Notes under the pieces: generated by a model
What the model was told of the DNA's origin: nothing
Databases searched by the model: none
What the model saw: only the letters and a program-made list of their open reading frames with translations
Translations under genes and position numbers: made by a program
From: JBCBEX01 sp039177895
Lineage (GTDB): Bacteria; Bacteroidota; Rhodothermia; Rhodothermales; Rubricoccaceae
Direction of reading: 5' to 3'
Length of the DNA: 7,881 nt
Assembly (NCBI GenBank): GCA_039177895.1
Contig: JBCDFO010000222.1
Coordinates: forward strand, 1 to 7,881
Shown here: positions 1 to 6,537 of the stretch, in pieces
How positions within the stretch are numbered: position 1 is the first letter of the stretch
Layout of the letters: every line of letters starts with the position of its first letter

Positions 1-701
1 GCGCCGAGGTGGTTGGCCTGGCCGGTCAGGTCCGCCGAGGTCTCGTGGTTCGTGCCGTCGATCTTGAACGCGGAGTTGCGCATGTAGCACCACAGCACGG
101 TCGCCATGCCGAGGTCGTGGGCGCGGCTGAACGCCTCGGCAACCTCCACGAGCTCGTCGTTGGAGCTGTCCGAGCCGAAGTAGACCGTCGCGCCGACCGC
201 CACGCAGCCCATGTTCCACGCGTCCTCGATCTGCGCAAACATGATCTGGCGGTGGCTGTTCGGGAAGGACAGCAGCTCGTTGTGGTTGATTTTGAGCATG
301 AACGGGATCTTGTGCGCGTACTTCCGCGCGACCGATCCGAGCACGCCGAACGTCGAGCAGATCGCGTTGCAGCCGCCCTCGATGGCGAGCTTGACGATGT
401 TCTCGGGGTCGAAGTAGATCGGGTTCGGGGCGAACGAGGCGCCCGCCGAGTGCTCGATGCCCTGGTCAACGGGGAGGATCGAGAGGTAGCCGGTGCCGCC
501 GAGGCGACCGTGGTCGTACATCGCCTGGAGCGAGCGCAGCACGCGCGGGCCGCGGTCGGTGACCGAGAAGACGCGGTCCACGAAGTCCGGGCCGGGGAGG
601 TGGAGGTCGTCCTTCGAGATCGTCTCGCAGGTGTGGGTGAGGAGCGCCTCGGCCTCGTCGCCGAGGTACTCTTCGATGCGGGTCGTGGTCAGTTCGGCCA
701 T
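1..701 (-). CDS. fbaB: Class I fructose-bisphosphate aldolase, FbaB/DhnA type (3' end outside window)
   Basis: Glycolytic and gluconeogenic aldolase that interconverts fructose 1,6-bisphosphate with dihydroxyacetone phosphate and glyceraldehyde 3-phosphate in the cytoplasm. The visible 233 codons align from end to end, by memory, with the first two thirds of E. coli FbaB (about 350 aa). Shared landmarks are LPGPDFVDRV (residues 35-44), GRLGGTGYLSILPVDQGIEHSAGASF (65-90), NPIYFDPENIV (93-103), the KINHNE segment (137-142), GATVYFGS (170-177) and SADLTGQANHL (222-232). The start ATG matches the family N-terminus within a few residues; the next Met is residue 61. The Schiff-base lysine of the family (IVK motif) should lie just past the left edge, so catalytic competence cannot be confirmed here. 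No Shine-Dalgarno is seen. The gene lies 107 bp downstream of the oxidoreductase on the same strand and has its own promoter-like box. The family call is firm. Confidence 0.96.
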   Translation of the reverse strand, partial: MAELTTTRIEEYLGDEAEALLTHTCETISKDDLHLPGPDFVDRVFSVTDRGPRVLRSLQAMYDHGRLGGTGYLSILPVDQGIEHSAGASFAPNPIYFDPENIVKLAIEGGCNAICSTFGVLGSVARKYAHKIPFMLKINHNELLSFPNSHRQIMFAQIEDAWNMGCVAVGATVYFGSDSSNDELVEVAEAFSRAHDLGMATVLWCYMRNSAFKIDGTNHETSADLTGQANHLG

Positions 702-751
702 GCTGGATGCGGGGGTGTGATTCGAAGGGACAAAGGAACGGTGCGTTTGCC

Positions 752-784
752 CAAATATAGGCGAGCAAAGCGGGGCGCCCCGAA
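752..784 (-). promoter_or_regulatory. Putative Bacteroidota-type promoter of fbaB
   Basis: Read on the minus strand, TATATTTG (759 to 752) is a perfect match to the -7 consensus TAnnTTTG used by the primary sigma factor of Bacteroidota. A weak -33 partner, TTCG, lies 21 nt upstream (784 to 781). Transcription would begin near 745, giving a leader of about 44 nt before the ATG at 701. The perfect 12-bp palindrome CGGGGCGCCCCG (771-782) fills the spacer and touches the -33 box, where a bound repressor could block polymerase. The -7 match is seen directly; promoter activity is inferred. Confidence 0.5.
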
Positions 785-808
785 GATCGTTGCGACAGCG
801 AAAGCGCT

Positions 809-1894
809 TTATCCGGTTCGGAGCGCGTGAACCTCCGGCGGAATTATCGCTGGGTTGCGGAGGAAGACGGGGAGGCCCCGCGCGAGGAGCGGTGCGGTGA
901 GGAGTCCCTTCGCGCCGAGTGCCGTGAACGTCCACACCCGCTCACAGCCGGGCAGCGGGCCGAGGAGCGGCTTGCGCGCGCCCTGCCGTGTCACGCGGAC
1001 GCCCGCGACCTCCTGCGTCACCGCCGCATCGGCCAGCACCGGCAGCGTCCGCGCTGCCTTCGCCACGATCTGCTGCGTCACCTCGGGCGACGGGCGCAGG
1101 TCCGCGAACGTATGCTCGAACGACGAGCCGAGGGTCACCTCATCCGTCTCCGGCGCTGGCACGACGTAGCCCCCGGACGACAGCGCGGGTAGCGCCGCGA
1201 GCCGCTCCAGTGGCAGCGCCGCCGGACGCCGCACCCGCACCGTCTGCCCCTTGACGCGGTGCAGTCCCAGCGCTTCGAGCGTTACGTGCCCTACGAAGCC
1301 GCCGCCGAGACACAGCAGCACGTGCCCCGCCTCGATCCGCTCGCCCTCCGCCGTTGTCACGAAGGCTCGGCCACGGTCTTCGCCCCACGCCGTCACGCGG
1401 GCGCCCGTGCGCAGAGTCGCCCCCCGCACCTGCGCTGCTGCGAGGAGGGCCTCGACCATCGCGGGTAGCTCGATGGAGCCGCCGCGCGGGAGCCACAGGG
1501 CACCGTGCGGAGCCGCGACCTCGGGCAAGCGCTCCGTGACCGCTTCGCTCGGCCACCACCGCGTGTCGTCCGGGTGGGTGTCGGCAGTTTCGCGGAAGAA
1601 CCCGGCTTGCTTCGCGGAGCCTGCCGGGCGCAGCACGCCCTGGCTCCGAAACAGCGCGCCTGTGCCTGCCTCGTTCAGCAGCGCGTGCAGCGCGCCGAGC
1701 GCCTCGTCGTAGCGCCATGCCGGGTTCGCCTTGCGTGCCATGAACGGGTTGGCGAGCCCCGCCGCCGCGCCCGAAGCGCCGGCGGCCGGTCCCACCGCAT
1801 CGAGCACCGTCACGGCGTGTGTCCGGCTCAGCACGAGCGCCGCACAGGCCCCGGCCAGCCCAGCACCAGCGATGAGAACCGAAGAGCGCATCAT
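809..1894 (-). CDS. FAD-dependent oxidoreductase, DAO fold (MnmC-C/glycine-oxidase-like)
   Basis: Predicted flavoprotein of 361 aa that would oxidise an amine or amino-acid substrate; the substrate is unknown. The N-terminal Rossmann motif GAGLAG (residues 10-15) and the acidic D32 at the end of the second strand bind the ADP part of FAD. AAGASGAAAGLANPF (37-51) is the second FAD/active-site loop typical of DAO proteins, close in style to the GASGNPAGL loop of the MnmC C-terminal domain. The HRVKGQTVRVR segment (212-222) resembles the RGQ strand of that group. The C-terminal stretch KPLLGPLPG...FTALGAKGLLTAPLLAR (308-339) is the usual closing FAD motif. I chose the ATG at 1894 (the next codon is also ATG) because it places the Rossmann strand at the N-terminus; a start at 1990 would add 32 unrelated-looking residues and run across the divergent promoter region. 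No MnmC methyltransferase domain is attached, so a tRNA-modification role is only one possibility. Confidence 0.85.
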   Translation of the reverse strand: MMRSSVLIAGAGLAGACAALVLSRTHAVTVLDAVGPAAGASGAAAGLANPFMARKANPAWRYDEALGALHALLNEAGTGALFRSQGVLRPAGSAKQAGFFRETADTHPDDTRWWPSEAVTERLPEVAAPHGALWLPRGGSIELPAMVEALLAAAQVRGATLRTGARVTAWGEDRGRAFVTTAEGERIEAGHVLLCLGGGFVGHVTLEALGLHRVKGQTVRVRRPAALPLERLAALPALSSGGYVVPAPETDEVTLGSSFEHTFADLRPSPEVTQQIVAKAARTLPVLADAAVTQEVAGVRVTRQGARKPLLGPLPGCERVWTFTALGAKGLLTAPLLARGLPVFLRNPAIIPPEVHALRTG

Positions 1895-1924
1895 TGCAGG
1901 AATGGGGGAAGGCAACGGGATCTC

Positions 1925-1956
1925 ATTGTGGATGCTCTTTCGGCCGTGTATGTTCG
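1925..1956 (+). promoter_or_regulatory. Putative promoter of the first lipoprotein gene
   Basis: ATTG (1925-1928) is followed after 20 nt by TATGTTCG (1949-1956), one mismatch from the Bacteroidota -7 box TAnnTTTG, with the expected spacing. The start point would be near 1963, about 30 nt before the ATG at 1993. The region lies between two divergent genes. I found no equally good box on the minus strand for the oxidoreductase. Confidence 0.4.
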
Positions 1957-1992
1957 CTGTCTGACCATACGCTCTCACATACTCCAGCAACC

Positions 1993-2847
1993 ATGGCGCG
2001 TCGCTCTCTGCTCTCCCTCCTACTCACGTTTGTCGTGTTCACCGGGTGTATGCCCACGGCGCAGGTGCTGAGGGAGGGCGTGGACTGCCCCTCCACGGTC
2101 GAGGGCTTGCTGGTGAGCGAGGTGCAGTGGAACCGCAAAGTCCCTGCGTTGGTCGTGCGCGACGGTCGCGATGAGAAGGTGGTGTACGGCGAAATCGTCG
2201 AACAGACCGACTCAACGGTCGTGTTCGACCCGGGGCGGGAGGGACCGTTCTACGATCCCGAAGCAAAAAGCTACCCCCTCGCGGAGGTCGTCGCCCTCGT
2301 CAATGAACAGCGTGAGGTCGTCGTGGGGACTGTTCCAGATCCGTATGCGACGGTATGGTTCGTCGAGCTTCAGGTGACACCCAGGCAAGGCGGTGCGACG
2401 CAGCGCTTGCTGCTGCGCCCCAATATGCCGTTTGCCTACTGCCTCGACCCGGGGACGTATATCGTCGAGCAGGTTCGCTTCGGGGACAACCAGGGCAACA
2501 CCGATGAGAGCGTCAAGCTGCCCGTGATGGCGTTCAACGTCCAGCCGGAGACCTCGACCTACATCGGCAGCTTCGAGCTGGATGTCCCTCCGTCTGATGC
2601 CGAGGATGTCGTGGCGATCCCCTACCGCGTGGCGGAGCGGAAGAACCCGTCTATCGTCGCTGGGATCGCGGGCGGTGCTGTTGGGGTGGGCCTCCTCTAC
2701 CTGTTCCGTCAGGCCCGAGGTGCTGAGGGGATCCGTACCCTGCAGGTTCAGGACGACTCAACATTCGAGACGCAAGGGAGTACCCGGCAGCGCACCCACA
2801 TTCTCCAGTGGGCGTGGCCGGACGATGCCGAGGAGAGCGCCCCCTAG
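1993..2847 (+). CDS. Predicted lipoprotein, unknown family (paralogue 1)
   Basis: 284-aa protein of a family I do not recognise. An RR-containing N-terminus and hydrophobic core (SLLSLLLTFVVF) end in TGC with Cys19, a lipobox-like site although -3 is Phe rather than the usual Leu. This suggests a signal-peptidase-II lipoprotein anchored in the envelope. The mature part holds QW.RK.PALVVRDG (residues 45-58), VFDPGREGPF.DPE (77-90), RPNMPFAYC (142-150), a FGDNQGN..ESV block (163-174) and AIPYR..ER (208-216), all shared with the neighbour at 3120-3995. Two further cysteines, C32 and C150, are conserved in both and could form a disulfide. Residues 221-238 form a Gly-rich hydrophobic stretch, possibly a membrane-associated helix. 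The predicted composition is mostly beta strands. The start at 1993 puts the signal peptide at the N-terminus; an upstream GTG/ATG extension would bury it. Function is unknown. Confidence 0.8.
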   Translation: MARRSLLSLLLTFVVFTGCMPTAQVLREGVDCPSTVEGLLVSEVQWNRKVPALVVRDGRDEKVVYGEIVEQTDSTVVFDPGREGPFYDPEAKSYPLAEVVALVNEQREVVVGTVPDPYATVWFVELQVTPRQGGATQRLLLRPNMPFAYCLDPGTYIVEQVRFGDNQGNTDESVKLPVMAFNVQPETSTYIGSFELDVPPSDAEDVVAIPYRVAERKNPSIVAGIAGGAVGVGLLYLFRQARGAEGIRTLQVQDDSTFETQGSTRQRTHILQWAWPDDAEESAP

Positions 2848-2956
2848 TGGATGGCCAGCATACCACCGACGGCGCGATGCACGCGCGTACTTCGAGAACG
2901 CCTCTAGTGCTGCGACCGCTTCACCTTGTCAGGCTCCGTGCTAATTCGGTCAACCA

Positions 2957-2998
2957 CCCCTGTCCCCTTCCCCGCGTACGCGAGGACAGGCTCTGTCC
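2957..2998. repeat. Overlapping inverted repeats (alternative hairpins)
   Basis: CCTGTCC (2959-2965) pairs with GGACAGG (2984-2990), enclosing the 10-bp palindrome CGCGTACGCG (2973-2982). GGACAG (2984-2989) can instead pair with CTGTCC (2993-2998) across a 3-nt loop. The two hairpins share one arm and exclude each other. They lie 110 bp after the stop of the first lipoprotein gene. No T-run follows, so a classical intrinsic terminator is not shown. Confidence 0.35.
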
Positions 2999-3009
2999 AG
3001 GAGGGGAAC

Positions 3010-3063
3010 TCAAAACGTGACCTTGAAGCCTACGCGACCCGACAATCGTGACCGGTCACGGTA
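3010..3063 (-). pseudogene. Possible relic of an outer-membrane beta-barrel C-terminus
   Basis: On the minus strand, in frame with a TGA at 3012-3010, the sequence reads YRDRSRLSGRVGFKVTF. Alternating polar and hydrophobic residues ending in Phe are the usual last strand of outer-membrane beta-barrel proteins such as TonB-dependent receptors. A stop codon (TAG, 3066-3064) lies directly upstream, so only 17 codons remain and no gene is intact. The match is short and could be chance. Confidence 0.15.
3016..3060. promoter_or_regulatory. Operator-like palindrome and upstream half-site before the second lipoprotein gene
   Basis: CGTGACCGGTCACG (3047-3060) is a perfect 14-bp palindrome. The half-site CGTGACC also occurs at 3016-3022, exactly 31 bp upstream, about three helical turns, so both copies face the same side of the DNA. 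The palindrome ends 59 bp before the ATG at 3120, where a regulator of that gene could bind. No convincing TAnnTTTG box was found next to it. Confidence 0.4.
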
Positions 3064-3119
3064 CTAGGCCTCGTGCTCGCGGAATCCGACCTCTCTCCAC
3101 GTTCCGTCACCGAGTTTCC

Positions 3120-3995
3120 ATGCGACGCGCCACGCTCTTGCTCGCCCTGCTCGTCGGCGTCGGTTGCACGCCGATGGCTACGTCCCTGCGCAACGCGCCC
3201 GACTGCATCGCTTCCGTGGAGGGCTACTTCGCCAGCCCCCGGCAGTGGGCGCGGAAGGCACCGGCGCTCGTCGTGCGCGACGGGTATGACCACAAGACCC
3301 TCTACGGTGTCGTCGTCGAAGAGACCGAGGAGGCCATCGTGTTCGACCCGCAGCGCGAGGGTCCCTTCCACGACCCGGAGCCACGCCGGTACGAGCGCGA
3401 CGAGGTGCTCGTGCACATCGGGGACGACGGCCAGCCGGTCTGGGGAGCCATCCCCGACGACCTCGGCTCGCTGTGGCGGATCGAAGACCTGGTGGTCCAC
3501 GAGCAGTCTGGTGCCGAGCGACGGATGCGGTTCAAGCCGAATGCCCCGTTCGCCTTCTGCATGGAGCCGGGTGTGTACGCGGTGACGTCTGTTGCCTTCG
3601 TGGATCAGATCGGCAACCACGATCAGAGCGTGCGGGTGCCAGCGGTAGGGTTCCGGGCAGAACCGGGCGCGGCCGTCTACGTCGGGACCTGGACGCTCGA
3701 TACCGTGGCGCCCGGGGAGTCCGACGTGATTGCCTTTCCCTATCGCATCGTCGAACGGCCCGAAAAAGGAGCGCTCGCGGCTCTCGTCGGCGGTCCCTTC
3801 GGGCAGGCCTACCACGACTATCGCCTGCTCAAGGGTGGTGAAGCAGGCTACCGCACCTTCCACGTCGAAGCCGATCAGGGCTTCGTCCCCCAGAACTCCT
3901 TGCCCCTGCTGGTCGGCGTCCTCGGTCCCACGTTCGATCCGTCCACAGACGAGCCCCCCGCCGAGCGGTATTCGAGGGTAGGGGTGCATCGATAA
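3120..3995 (+). CDS. Predicted lipoprotein, unknown family (paralogue 2)
   Basis: 291-aa paralogue of the preceding plus-strand protein; aligned by hand, about half of the first 85 mature residues are identical and the rest is less conserved. MRRATLLLALLVGVGC is a signal peptide with lipidation candidate Cys16; -3 is Gly, so the lipobox is weak. Conserved blocks are QWARKAPALVVRDG (residues 42-55), VFDPQREGPFHDPE (74-87), FKPNAPFAFC (138-147) and FPYRIVER (206-213). C29 and C147 match C32 and C150 of paralogue 1. It lacks the Gly-rich hydrophobic stretch as a clean membrane segment and instead has GALAALVGGPFGQAYHDY (217-234). The C-terminal tails differ fully. Start 3120 is chosen because it begins the signal peptide; a GTG at 3048 would add 24 basic residues and overlap the palindrome. 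The pair is a tandem duplication by descent, with a 272-bp gap that suggests separate control. Function is unknown. Confidence 0.8.
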   Translation: MRRATLLLALLVGVGCTPMATSLRNAPDCIASVEGYFASPRQWARKAPALVVRDGYDHKTLYGVVVEETEEAIVFDPQREGPFHDPEPRRYERDEVLVHIGDDGQPVWGAIPDDLGSLWRIEDLVVHEQSGAERRMRFKPNAPFAFCMEPGVYAVTSVAFVDQIGNHDQSVRVPAVGFRAEPGAAVYVGTWTLDTVAPGESDVIAFPYRIVERPEKGALAALVGGPFGQAYHDYRLLKGGEAGYRTFHVEADQGFVPQNSLPLLVGVLGPTFDPSTDEPPAERYSRVGVHR

Positions 3996-3999
3996 GCGG

Positions 4000-4034
4000 G
4001 AAGGCAGAAGTTCGAAGGCAGAAGGATGAAGTGA
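4000..4034 (+). repeat. Heptanucleotide tandem repeat (GAAGNNN)5
   Basis: Five 7-bp units in a row begin with GAAG: GAAGGCA, GAAGTTC, GAAGGCA, GAAGGAT, GAAGTGA. Units 1 and 3 are identical. The array starts 4 bp after the stop codon of the second lipoprotein gene. It resembles the short heptameric repeats (STRR type) reported between genes in cyanobacteria and other bacteria. The periodicity is seen directly; membership of that class is an inference. Confidence 0.55.
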
Positions 4035-4072
4035 CGGGCTCGGGTCTTCGGGAGCGCGACGGCCTGAGAAGC

Positions 4073-4110
4073 CGCCCTCGGGGCCACACGGCCGCACGGT
4101 GGCGAGGGCG
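4073..4110. terminator. Hairpin between convergent genes, possible bidirectional terminator
   Basis: CGCCCTCG (4073-4080) and CGAGGGCG (4103-4110) form a perfect 8-bp stem. Past a 3-nt bulge, CCAC (4084-4087) and GTGG (4099-4102) add 4 bp, leaving an 11-nt loop. It sits in the 271-bp gap between convergent stops at 3995 and 4267, where a terminator is expected. No T-tract flanks it on either strand, so the role is inferred from position. The rest of the gap (4111-4266) shows no convincing feature. Confidence 0.3.
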
Positions 4111-4266
4111 CACCGCATCATGGCCACACCGAAACACCGCAGCGCTTTTGCACACGTGCTTATCCGTGAGGCCGAGACCGGCGCTTACGAGTTCCTGGCC
4201 GTCGATTGTATCTCGGAAAGGCGCGACTTCGGCTGCGCCCTCGTCTGGACCACGACGCCTACCCGG

Positions 4267-6435
4267 CTACACCATTCCGGCGCGCTTGCGGAGGACCCAC
4301 TCGGCGGCGAGGAGCAGGACCACGAGCGCGAGCCACCACGGGACGTGCCACAGCGGCGTCTCGCGCTCCGTCTCGACGGCGAGTGCGGCGAAGCGGCCCG
4401 GCTGCGCGAGCACGTCGCGGAGCTGCCCGAGGTCGTCAGCGGGGACGACGGTGCCACCGCTGCGGCGAGCTAGCTGGCGCATGAGCGCTGCGTCGGCGGT
4501 CGGGTTTTGGAATTCCAGCGCGAGCGCGCCAACGGCGAAGCTGCCCGTGTCGTCGCCGAGGGTCGTCCCTACTTCCGCGCGGGTGGCCGTGGCGGCGAAG
4601 CGGTACGTCCCCTCAGGGCGCGCGCCGAGGTCGAGGGTGTAGCGGCCGTTGCCTGCTGCGCGCATCACGTGAGGCGTCGTGGTGCCGTCGGGCGCGGTGA
4701 CGGTGACCTCCACAGCCGCGTCGCTGACGGGCGCGAGGGCCTCGTCGTAGACCTGCCCGGTGAAGGTGACAGGCTCGCCCTCGCCGAAGAGGTCGCGAGA
4801 GGGGCGGACACGCACGGGGCGGCGGTCAGCGCGGGTTGTGAGCCAGCGGAGGAGGTTTTCCGTGAGGCTCGGGTAGAAGCCCGCCATGTCCTCCAGGTCC
4901 TCGGGGAGGTTGGTCCAGCGCCACGTCCCCGCGCCCAGCAGCGCGGCGCTACGGACGCCCCCACGGCGGCGCACGACCAGCATCGGGTCGTCGAGAACCG
5001 CTCCGGTGACCCGGATCGTGGCGAGCGTCTGCGCGTCCGGCGAGGCGCGCCAGCGCGACTCGTTGTAGAGCACCGGCGGCAGGCGGTCGAGGCGCTCCGT
5101 GGTGCCCTGGATGTCGAGGACAGGGTGGAACGCCCCCGCCTGCGTCGGCGCGAGCTGGGCCTCGTAGAACAGCGTCCGGCTGCGCTCCGGTACGACGGGC
5201 AGGGCCTCGGCGAACGCCTGGCGCACAGCGGTCGGGTCGGTCTGCTGACTGAGGACGAACAGGACCGGCAAGCCGTCCTTGACGGCACCTGCGAGGCGGC
5301 GCGTGGTCGCCCCGTCGGAGGCCGTGCCGGGATAGCCCGCCAGCACGAGCAGGTCGTAGTCGGCGAGGTCGGTCGGGAGCGGGCCTTCGTAGAACTGCCC
5401 AGGACCGCGCTGCGTGCGGGGCACGACCTCCACGTTCGGATCGCTTCCGAAGAGCCGCCGCAGCGCCGAGACGTCCGGCCCTGGGGCTGCCGCGACAAGC
5501 AGGACGCGCCGTTGGTTTTCGAGGACGCGCACCGTCACCGACTCGGTGTTGTTGCGCGTCGTCACCTCGCCGTCGAGTTGGCTCACGGCCACCGTGTAGC
5601 GCCGCAGCCCCGCCGCGCCCGGCGTCACCGCGAGGTCGATGGTCGCCTCGGTGCCGTCGGCGCCCAGTGTGAGCGATGCGGAGGCTTGCCGCTGCCCGTC
5701 GGCGAAGAGTGAGACGGTGACGCGTTCGCCCGCGAAGCCGTCGTGCAGCACGCCGACCCGCACGGGCACCTCGACGCCGACGTACGCGATCTCGTTGGTG
5801 ATGACCCGGCTGAGGCGCACGTCCCGCTGGGCCGTCGTGTCGCCGACGACAGCGGTGTAAATCGGGACGGGGTAGCGCTCGGCAAGGTAGAGCGGGTTGC
5901 GCCCCGTCGTCGAGCGGCCGTCGGAGAGGACCAGCACCCCCGCGAGGTTGTCGCCGTCGAGGTCGTCGGTCACGGTGTCGAGCGCGCGGGCGAGGTCGGT
6001 GCGGGCCCCGTCGAAGCCCAGCGAGTCGGCGTTCGTGCCGTCGAGGCGGGTCGCCGTCTCCGCGAAGCGGTAGCGGCGGAGCGCGTCGGGGGGGACGCCG
6101 AGGTCGCCGAGGGCTTCCAGCGCGGCCCGCAGCTGTCGCTGGGCTGCCGCGTCGTCGCCCTCGGTGCCGTCTGGCGCAACGATGAGGCTCTGGCTGTCAT
6201 CGACCAGCACTGCGAGCACCGGGGGTTCCTGGTCGGTCGTCACGCGCCGCCACAGGGGCTCGAAGAGCAGGAAGAAGACGACGGCGAGCGCCGTGCCTCG
6301 GAGCGCGACGAGCAGCGCCAGGCGACCGCCCGTGGGCGTAGGCACGCTCCGCCGGTAGGTGATCATCGCTAGCGCGACACCAGCTGCGATGCAGAGCACG
6401 AGCAAGACCGGCGAGGCGGCAAGCGTGAGATCCAC
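4267..6435 (-). CDS. vWA-domain membrane protein with GATase1-like domain
   Basis: 722-aa inner-membrane protein of a type widespread in Bacteroidota, often annotated as VWA domain-containing protein; its cellular role is not established. Two N-terminal membrane helices (about residues 5-27 and 39-61) are followed by a von Willebrand factor A domain (about 73-200) with a complete metal site: DDSQS (D79, S81, S83), T146 and D172. A beta-sandwich region follows (205-305), then a Rossmann-like glutamine-amidotransferase-fold domain (about 308-535; VLLVAAAPGPD, YDLLVLAGYPG, LPVLFVLSQQ), a second beta-sandwich (540-640) and a C-terminal helix (697-713) with a basic tail. The only cysteine is C15 in the first helix, so the GATase-like domain has no nucleophile and should be non-catalytic. 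The start is GTG; the first internal ATG (residue 24) would delete the first helix. The 102 bp upstream (6436-6537) show no promoter box that I trust, so transcription from the deaminase gene is likely. Confidence 0.88.
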   Translation of the reverse strand: MDLTLAASPVLLVLCIAAGVALAMITYRRSVPTPTGGRLALLVALRGTALAVVFFLLFEPLWRRVTTDQEPPVLAVLVDDSQSLIVAPDGTEGDDAAAQRQLRAALEALGDLGVPPDALRRYRFAETATRLDGTNADSLGFDGARTDLARALDTVTDDLDGDNLAGVLVLSDGRSTTGRNPLYLAERYPVPIYTAVVGDTTAQRDVRLSRVITNEIAYVGVEVPVRVGVLHDGFAGERVTVSLFADGQRQASASLTLGADGTEATIDLAVTPGAAGLRRYTVAVSQLDGEVTTRNNTESVTVRVLENQRRVLLVAAAPGPDVSALRRLFGSDPNVEVVPRTQRGPGQFYEGPLPTDLADYDLLVLAGYPGTASDGATTRRLAGAVKDGLPVLFVLSQQTDPTAVRQAFAEALPVVPERSRTLFYEAQLAPTQAGAFHPVLDIQGTTERLDRLPPVLYNESRWRASPDAQTLATIRVTGAVLDDPMLVVRRRGGVRSAALLGAGTWRWTNLPEDLEDMAGFYPSLTENLLRWLTTRADRRPVRVRPSRDLFGEGEPVTFTGQVYDEALAPVSDAAVEVTVTAPDGTTTPHVMRAAGNGRYTLDLGARPEGTYRFAATATRAEVGTTLGDDTGSFAVGALALEFQNPTADAALMRQLARRSGGTVVPADDLGQLRDVLAQPGRFAALAVETERETPLWHVPWWLALVVLLLAAEWVLRKRAGMV

Positions 6436-6537
6436 AGGGACGAGGAGCGAGGGCCGTGAGAAGTGCGAGCGTGGAGCGAGCAGTCCGAACGCAGCAGGAC
6501 GGCAGATCCGTGTCTGCGTTCAGGACGGGGGCGGAAA

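Noticed and set aside
9..830. Long plus-strand open frame (273 codons)
   Set aside because: It is antisense to fbaB, whose minus-strand reading matches a known enzyme from end to end. The plus product is rich in R, V, A, E and H, typical of a high-GC shadow frame.
3030..4127. Minus-strand open frame of 365 codons
   Set aside because: It is antisense to the second lipoprotein gene, which has a signal peptide and a conserved paralogue. The minus product has no recognisable motif and spans the heptad repeat and the palindrome.
4507..5712. Plus-strand open frame of 401 codons
   Set aside because: It lies wholly inside the vWA gene on the opposite strand. Its product is Arg/Gly/Val-rich with no domain, as expected of a GC-rich shadow.
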